DNA from: Prostheceraeus crozeri
Lineage: Eukaryota > Platyhelminthes > Polycladida > Euryleptidae
Reading direction: 5' to 3'
Length of the DNA: 64,000 nt
Assembly (NCBI GenBank): GCA_907163375.1
Contig: CAJQUW010001693.1
Coordinates: 33,822 to 97,821, forward strand
This document shows, one piece after another, positions 57,930 through 64,000 of the stretch (its first letter is position 1; every line of letters starts with the position of its first letter). The translations under genes and the position numbers were made by a program. The notes beneath the pieces are model-generated. The model was not told the origin of the DNA. It was given only the letters and a program-made list of their open reading frames with translations, and made no database searches.

Positions 57930-58600
57930 GTGTAGCTTTGACGTTCGAAATTTGTTTACGATATTTTGTCCTTTTTGGACAACGATGCTCTACCTATAAC
58001 AAAGCCATGTTTAAGAGAGCTATTATTGTTGGCTGGTACGGATATTGTTTTTTCTTTTAGTGATGTATTGTACCGACAAGTGGATTGCATGTCTATGGGT
58101 TCCAATTTCGGACCAATGAATGCCCTGCTAATGATAGAGACGAACTTTTAAAAACTATAGTGGTCAACAGCCAATATTTTATGTTGATGATTGTTTTCCG
58201 ATATTCGAAGATACATCTGATATGAACTCTTTTTTCAAATTTGTAAACCTCATTGATGGTGCCATCAAGTTTACTCTGGAGGTTGAGAGAGATTGTAAAT
58301 TATCTTTTCTTGATTGTAATATTACTAGAAATGATCTTAATAAAATTTCAGTGTCTTGGAGAATGCAAGATAACAACACAGGCACTTATATACCCAATGA
58401 GGCCTATTGCTTCATGGAGTTATAAGATAACCGCCATTCGTTCCCTATTTTGCAGTGCAAAGCGCATTTCAACAAAATACGAAAATAACAACGAGCAAAG
58501 TAAAAATTCCATCTACTGGTTGATTTCTTATATTCAAGATAAAGAAAAGCTAATCAAAGATAAAGTTAACCAAATTATCAGAATTTTGTATTAGACAAAA
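57930..58600 (+). pseudogene. Penelope-like reverse transcriptase relic in FMO intron 1
   Basis: LRELLLLAGTDIVFSFSDVL, YRQVDCMSMGSNFGPMNALL (degenerate DGVAMGSPLGP box, about 58070-58130), PIFYVDDCFPIFEDTSDMNS (YVDD active-site block, about 58173-58220), GAIKFTLEVERDCKLSFLDC (thumb entry with FLD, about 58258-58317) and YIPNEAYCF. These blocks are typical of the Penelope/Poseidon branch and differ from copies B/C and from the relic at 13-20 kb, so at least a third PLE type is present. Decayed, with several breaks. Confidence 0.6.
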
Positions 58601-59432
58601 TGAAATGTTTTCACCAAAGATATTTAATTGTTTAAAAGGGCTAGATGAGAAATAGAGGTATCAGATGTGGGTTCAAATTTGGTCGTTTGATATCGTGTGC
58701 AAAAAATGCTTTACGACAAAAGGACGATATTGTTATTTTGTTGGCTATGCGATGTGCGATGCGACAAAAACCCTTAGAAATGGAATGTTATATAAAGCAT
58801 GAGTCACTGATATTATATGTTCAGTTTCAAGAATTGTCATTCTGCAGTTTCTCTGAAAAAAAATTCAAGATGATAGCGGTGATTTACAGCAATTTAATAA
58901 GGTAGCATTGATCCAAGTGGAAGGAAAAATATTCACATGAAGACTGGTGAGGGTGGGGGCATTGATTGATAATTGATGTAGTGTTTATTCAAATACTTAA
59001 TGGCGTTTTCTGGTAATTCTGAAATGTTTTCAATAAGGCTGTGCGCTAGCCACACCTGCTTGTACCGGTTCACCGAAAATATTTAAAAGTTGTCGGGAAA
59101 ACTATTTTCCATTCTATTACATAACCGCAACCGAACTGGCCGCATCAATCAGCCGCACGGCAAAGCCATGACAAATAAGTGCAGACGAGCCCGTTCAGCA
59201 GTCCTTCAGCTTGTTCAATCATTCTACTCTACATAGCTTGATTTATTCATCTTTTTGTTTGACTTTGAAACGTAAATGACCTATATTTCTTGCACCGTAT
59301 GACATTCATCCTAGGCTTCAGACTTTTGTGCATGTCTGCATTTCTATTATTCATGACTTCTCCAATGTGAGAAATACACTGGAGATAATGTATTCAGGAT
59401 CAGGTTTTAACAAAATATTCTTGTCTTTACAG

Positions 59433-59588
59433 TTTGAAGGTATAGAAGACACAAAGATCAATGTCATGCACAGCAGCCACTTGCGTGATACTCGGGAAGC
59501 ATTCCAAGGAAAGAGAGTGCTTGTAATTGGCGGAAGTATCAGCTCATTTGATATTGGACAAGTAGCTCTTCGAGCAGAAGCTGATGAA
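59433..59588 (+). CDS. Flavin-containing monooxygenase, exon 2 (NADPH-binding motif)
   Basis: 156 bp, 52 codons, phase 0 at both sides. FEGIEDTKINVMHSSHLRD resembles the FMO fingerprint F.G...H...Y with a short insertion and Leu/Arg in place of the final Tyr. REAFQGKRVLVIGGSISSFD (residues 203-222) is the Rossmann NADPH motif, here GGSISS instead of the usual GxGxSG/A: the third position is Ser rather than Gly. The donor GAAGTAAGT follows at 59589. Reading is open across both junctions. Confidence 0.85.
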
Positions 59589-59608
59589 GTAAGTTACCAG
59601 ACCTGATA

Positions 59609-60323
59609 GTCCGGCAACCAGAGCGAGTTTTTGCAGGGAACGAGGCCGAAAGTTAGACTTTCACAGAATGATGTGCACCCTATGCCTACCACGAATCGGT
59701 ACGTCTGCCGAGTTCTAGTGAGTTCCTCTTCTTGTCAGGCAAGATCAAAGAAAAACACATGTAAATCCAATGGGACGCAGATTGAAGTTTTTGGCTAAAA
59801 TGAAATTTTGTATGTTTTCTCTGATTAAACGAAAAGCCCAGAGTCATCATTTTTGACTAGGAATGTCTTCAGGTCATTTCCTTTTCTTTTCATGCACCCC
59901 TGTCTATATAGCAAACGCATTTAGATTTGGCGAGCATCTTAATGTCGGCAAACACAAACATTTTGAGCAACTTTATCCACATTCAGCCACATTCTCACAT
60001 ACATTGCCAATTAGATGCATGATAATAGCACATGCACATCATAGGAAATGACTTGAAGACATTCCATGTCAAAAATTGTGACTCTGGACTTAGTACTTTT
60101 CGTTTAATCAGAGAAAACATACAAAATTTCATTTTAGCCAAAAATTGCAATCTGCGTCCCATTGGATTTACATGTGTTTTTCTTTGATCTTGTCTGACAA
60201 GAAGAGGAACTCACTAGAACTCGGCAGACGTGCCGATTCGTAGTAGGCATAGGGTGTACATCATTCTGTGAAAGTCTCACTTGCGGCCTCGTTCCCTGCA
60301 GAAACTCGCTCTGACTGCCGGAA
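59609..60323. repeat. Foldback element, copy 2, 20 bp inside the FMO intron-2 donor
   Basis: Starts GTCCGGCAACCAGAGCGAG and ends CTCGCTCTGACTGCCGGAA, flanked by TA (59607-59608, 60324-60325). Arms of about 270 bp are inverted: GCAGGGAACGAGGCCG..., TTTCACAGAATGATGTGCAC and AAACGAAAAGCCCAGAGTCA on the left meet their complements on the right. Same family as 41983-42704. In the FMO pre-mRNA it would fold into a long hairpin. Confidence 0.9.
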
Positions 60324-61494
60324 TATGATGTGTTCAAGATCAATGCTCTTCTGCTTCAAATCTATCAAGTTCATAACCAATATAACAAAGGGAGAGAATT
60401 AATCAATGAAAAATAGTCCACTATGACCAGACATTTCTCTGCTAGAACTCGGGACACTGTGCAAAGTAGGAAAAGAGGATCTATATACTCATTGCACCTT
60501 ATTGCTGTGCAGAAAGTGATCGTTGATAACACAAGCAACGGAGCTTAAAACTCCTTATTGGTCGCCGCCACGAGCTGCACAGTAAAAGCTATACTGTGTC
60601 AATCACAGAATGATTGCTTCCGTTCATCCCTTGCTATTTTTGATAGCACGTAGTCTGAGCTTGCTCTTTGCTCTCCTTACTTCGTATACGATTCTGATGC
60701 GTGTTGAATTCTAATATTTACGTGACTTTGCTGATGACACTTGCCACTTCAGCATTTTTCAGTAGGCTTCTTCTCCTCAGTACGTCCGTGTACAATAGCG
60801 GACTCTTATTTCATTTTAATTGTAAAGTAGTATTTTTTTACGATAATGTGTTGTGGAACCATCTATTACATGTACATGTATTTCATTATTGCGTTACTAT
60901 TTTCTCAAAGATACATGGCATTTCGCTTTTATATCCAACGCATTTTTCAATTCTGCAAACTGCATTATTTTGCAGGACATAGAATAATTGTACCTTTAAA
61001 TTAATGAATCCTTCCCCCAACTACAACATTTTCGCTGTGGAAAGATCTATAAATATGCCGCAATGTCTTTTCTCAAACTGAATAGAACTAAAAATCTGAA
61101 GCTGAGTTTTAAAGCAAAGATATTGAAAAATAGAGAAATACATCAGGCCTGAAAGGCGCTTTCGAGATAAATGCACCCAAATCGGGACATTTGGTTAGAC
61201 TTCCCCATCAGGTTGCAAACTTAGTATATTGAAAATTGTGAACAAATGCAGGAAATCACAGCTAAAACAAATTTTTGCACTCAAAACTGCCTCTTACATT
61301 CCGAACAGATGAAATACGGGAAATGACGACTGCCTTCTGTGATTTACTGATTTTCATTGTAGCGTCGTCAGTCAATTTGATGACGTTTTGATATCTGTTT
61401 ACTTCTGCTAGTTCAGCTGTCGAAGCTTAAAATTCGTATCAAAACATACGGTGGGACACACTGTTGAGTAACTGTTTACGCTTAGTTTACACTG

Positions 61495-61640
61495 AATTAA
61501 GTACACTGCATGTGCTAAGTGTTTAGCAAGAATGCAGAGTGTACCTACCTTAAAAGTTTTAGGTTTGACCCCACTTAGATTTGAACCGAGATCTCCCGGA
61601 CGTATAGCGAGCACTCTACCACAAGGCCACTGAGCCGGTT
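61495..61640 (-). mobile_element. tRNA-derived SINE, copy 2
   Basis: On the minus strand GGCCTTGTGGTAGAGTGC (A box at 61611-61621), GGTTCAAATCT (B box at 61577-61587), then GGGGTCAAACCTAAAACTTT and CTAAACACTTAGCACA, matching copy 1 at 50118-50240. It sits in FMO intron 2. Confidence 0.7.
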
Positions 61641-61653
61641 ACGAATTCAGTCA

Positions 61654-61800
61654 TAGAAAGTTAGAAAACAGTTATCAAAATTCCCCTTTTTAATTCACAG
61701 GCCGATATAGTAAGGTCAAAGTCAAACGTATTTTATCATAATTATCGGCCTGTAAATTGAAAAGGCGAGTTTTGATTACTTTTTTCTAACTTCCTCAGAA
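61654..61800. repeat. Hairpin element in FMO intron 2
   Basis: AGAAAGTTAGAAAACAGTTA...TTTTTAATTCACAGGCCGATA (61655-61710) is inverted as TTATCGGCCTGTAAATTGAA...TTCTAACTTCC (61741-61796). Arms about 55 bp; ends about 120 bp before the exon 3 acceptor. Confidence 0.7.
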
Positions 61801-61918
61801 AGATTACCGGTATCTCCTGTCAGTTGGTCGGCTACACTTCAGTCATAGCCCTCAACAAGTTGAATTTACAAATTTATTTTGGATTCAAGAACGAGGATAA
61901 TGTTTCTATCATCTACAG

Positions 61919-62899
61919 GTTGTTCATGCGGCAATGCGAACGGATCCTCAAAAGCGCAACATTTACCTCCTGCAACGCATGATTCCCGGCACTGATCTTG
62001 CATGGGATGAATTCTACACTTTGTACGGTGTGCGGTATTTCTCAAACAGGAAGAAAGATCAACTGCTTCAAAAATTGAGTGTCATGGTGCACAAATATGG
62101 TCCTAAAGCACAGGTAGATCGTTCTAGAGACTCTATCGGTGTAATTAACGATGAAAACTTCACGAAAGCAAGAGAAAGCGGTCGTTACAAGCTGTTCCCA
62201 TACACCGTTGACCGCTTCATTCCGAATTCGAACAAAGTGGTTCTCAAGAACGGTCATACATATGAAATTGATACTTGCATGCTCTCCACAGGCTTTGATA
62301 TGAAATACCCATTCCTTGCTCCAGAGATTCAGGCTTCTAACCCAAATCAAAAATCAAACCTCTATCGCCTGATGGCCTCAACCACAAGAGAAGCGTGGGG
62401 CTTGATCTTCTTGTATTCAAATTGTGTCCTTGGAAATGGAATAATTACAACTGAAATGGAAGTCCGCTGGACAGTGCACAACATTGCAAATGGCCATCTG
62501 GGACCCAGCGAAGAACAACGCTTGTCTGCTGTTCGAAATTCAAAAGGTACACCTAGTTATTATGCTTTCTGCGAGCCCCTATGTTATGAATTGATTGAAG
62601 ATTTATCCAAAGATATCGGTTGTGAGCCGCATATGTGGCAGGCAGTCTTTCATCCGTCTCGTAGAGCACGTCGTATTGGATTGGCTAATATTTGGGGACC
62701 TTGGTTATCGCAAATGTATCGTCAACGAGGCCCACATGCGAAACCTGAAATGGCTGTGGAAGCCGTCACTAGAGTTGCACGTGAGCTCATTGGATGGAAA
62801 TTCGATGCTGTTGCATTGTTTATTGATTGCGTGCATCTGAGTGCAGTTGCCGGAGCAGCTCTTCTTGCTTTCAAAGTATGGTCTTCGCGAAGGCAATGA
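61919..62899 (+). CDS. Flavin-containing monooxygenase, exon 3 (C-terminal part with membrane anchor)
   Basis: 981 bp: VVHAAMRTDPQKRNIYLLQR, then PNSNKVVLKNGHTYEIDT and CMLSTGFDMKYPFL (the conserved FMO ATGY-like block, here STGF), QASNPNQKSNLYRLM, and the last 30 residues FDAVALFIDCVHLSAVAGAA, LLAFKVWSSRRQ. That C-terminal hydrophobic stretch followed by basic residues resembles the ER tail anchor of animal FMOs. Stop TGA at 62897-62899. The exon has no interruption and codon use differs from the decayed repeats around it, so the gene is probably functional. What remains uncertain is the substrate class and whether a 5' exon exists. Confidence 0.88.
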   Translation, partial: VVHAAMRTDPQKRNIYLLQRMIPGTDLAWDEFYTLYGVRYFSNRKKDQLLQKLSVMVHKYGPKAQVDRSRDSIGVINDENFTKARESGRYKLFPYTVDRFIPNSNKVVLKNGHTYEIDTCMLSTGFDMKYPFLAPEIQASNPNQKSNLYRLMASTTREAWGLIFLYSNCVLGNGIITTEMEVRWTVHNIANGHLGPSEEQRLSAVRNSKGTPSYYAFCEPLCYELIEDLSKDIGCEPHMWQAVFHPSRRARRIGLANIWGPWLSQMYRQRGPHAKPEMAVEAVTRVARELIGWKFDAVALFIDCVHLSAVAGAALLAFKVWSSRRQ

Positions 62900-63518
62900 T
62901 GATAATTGCGAACTACATCTTGACAGGTCTACTAAAAAGTATCATGCTCTGATGTAACAGCAACGAATATAGGAGTATTTTGTCATAAAAACATGAAACT
63001 TTTTTATTTATACATAGCATTTAGCAATCGAGCAAGTTCGTGACATCATTTGACGAGATTGTCTACGACTGAACACCAGGAATTTCTCACATTGCTAGGT
63101 TTTTGCGAATATGATGAACTGGTGCTGAATTTATTAATTTAATAAGGCAGCGAATTTTCGAAATTTATCCATAGAATTTGACATAAAATCCTATACAGCA
63201 TTTCGAAATAAGGAAAAATGATATTTATTTAATACAATAAGGGTTGGAAGAATGTATGTTGAAAACCGATTAATTTCGTCCACAATGTGAGTTTGACTAT
63301 GAACATAGCGTTGATTAAAATTTATAGAATACCATGCATATTGAAAACGAGATCTCAATTCATGTGGAAATGTGGAAGCAGTGTTAAGGCTGAGAATCTA
63401 GATGAGATATCTGCACGAAAAAGTGTGAAAAGAAAATAATTGTGAAAAAAAATTGTATTCATAGTGAATGGAAATCAATACAGAACAAGTAGGGACATAT
63501 CAAATAATAAAATATAGA
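62900..63518. other. 3' flank of the FMO gene
   Basis: No gene recognised. ATAAGG-type and AATAAA-like words are present (for example AATAATAAAATATAG near 63503) but no polyadenylation site can be fixed by eye. Confidence 0.3.
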
Positions 63519-63520
63519 TA

Positions 63521-63975
63521 CACTAGGTGACATGCCACGCTCAATTACGCGTAATTGCACATGATCCTAAACATCCGTGGTTATGCGGGACATTGCTGCA
63601 ACATCTGTTATATTAGTTAGTACAGTTGGCAGTCCTGTTATATAGACTTTGCGTCTCATGTGTGTCTGCATGTATCAGAGGCTAAACAATGTGATAGGAC
63701 CTCAATTTCATGCTCAGGGAAGACAGAACATGCTTAGCGGTTAAATCCGTGGTTCAAGCGGCAACGCAGACAACCGTAGACGACACGCAAACTATAAGTG
63801 CTCGCCCGCGCGTATTCATAAACATTCCCCATGTTTTAACAGCATCAGATCAAGTGATTTCTGACTCTTAGTGCAGCGCGTATCTACGCGGGTAGAAGAA
63901 TAGAATGTCCTTAACCACGGATGTTTGGCGTGCTCCGAAATTACGCGTGAATTGCGCGTGGCATGTCACCTGGTG
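63521..63975. mobile_element. Foldback MITE with CACTAGGTGACATGCC ends and TA target duplication
   Basis: Left end CACTAGGTGACATGCCACGC (63521) and, in reverse complement from 63975, CACCAGGTGACATGCCACGC. The match continues through CAATT.ACGCGTAATT and AACATCCGTGGTTA (about 65 bp). TA on both sides (63519-63520, 63976-63977). 455 bp, no coding capacity. Confidence 0.85.
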
Positions 63976-64000
63976 TATGCATGTACAAACAAACTGCGTA

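Larger units (their letters stand above)
49344..59432 (+). other. FMO intron 1 (10,089 bp)
   Basis: GT at 49344 and TTGTCTTTACAG ending at 59432. It is filled with repeats described separately (minisatellite, SINE, LINEs, MITE, mariner, GIY-YIG and PLE relics). Remaining unannotated stretches (50241-50880, 53096-53280, 56605-57930, 58600-59432) show no recognisable feature. Confidence 0.8.
59589..61918 (+). other. FMO intron 2 (2,330 bp)
   Basis: GTAAGT at 59589; acceptor TTTCTATCATCTACAG ends at 61918. Contains a foldback element starting 20 bp after the donor, a SINE and a hairpin. 60324-61494 has no recognised feature. Confidence 0.85.

Noticed and set aside
62042-62350. Minus-strand frame opposite FMO exon 3
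   Set aside because: Antisense shadow of a clearly coding exon.

Overview
The window is about 35% G+C animal nuclear DNA. Evidence for an invertebrate metazoan is a spliced flavin-containing monooxygenase (FMO) gene with GT-AG introns, a decayed C-type lectin/PAN gene, tRNA-derived SINEs, LINEs with (CTTA)n or (ATT)n tails, Tc1/mariner, hAT, Harbinger, P-like and Crypton DNA transposons, and many Penelope-like elements (PLEs). The sequence does not allow a species or phylum call. I see no rRNA, CRISPR or prokaryotic operon.

Layout. 0-8 kb: a Harbinger element (a spliced Myb/SANT-like gene plus a DDE nuclease), a P-element-like transposase fragment, and a LINE relic (about 4.48-7.64 kb) interrupted by a Tc1 element with exact TA duplication and by a small MITE. 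8-13 kb: a lone hammerhead-ribozyme-like motif, a C-type lectin + PAN pseudogene, and a TIR element rich in TAATTAC. 13.1-20.2 kb: a three-level nest, with a PLE relic (minus) split by a nearly full-length LINE (plus) whose 5' leader is itself split by a Tc1 element. 21.3-21.8 kb: a CpG-richer patch with a 58-codon ORF. 22.4-25.8 kb: two PLE copies lodged between (TA)n tracts, each bounded by inverted terminal repeats that carry hammerhead-like folds. 26-31.3 kb: a LINE fragment, a Crypton recombinase relic, a hAT MITE and a 120-bp tandem duplication. 31.5-41.3 kb: two more hAT-type elements with 8-bp target duplications (one carrying a LINE insertion), a CArG-box repeat, hairpins, a transposase-like fragment and a LINE fragment. 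42-46.4 kb: a 722-bp foldback element and a small palindromic MITE in otherwise featureless DNA.

48.8-62.9 kb holds the one gene that looks intact: an FMO of three coding exons (543, 156 and 981 bp, all phase 0; about 559 residues) with a C-terminal membrane segment. Its 10.1-kb first intron holds a minisatellite, a SINE, two LINE fragments, a MITE, a long-TIR mariner that splits a GIY-YIG relic, and a PLE reverse-transcriptase relic. Its 2.3-kb second intron starts with a second copy of the 42-kb foldback element, 20 bp after the splice donor, and also has a SINE and a hairpin. A TA-flanked foldback MITE closes the window.

Apart from the FMO gene, almost everything recognisable is mobile DNA. 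The most interesting signals are the ribozyme-bearing inverted PLE termini, the nested insertions that give a relative chronology, and the long foldback next to an FMO splice donor.
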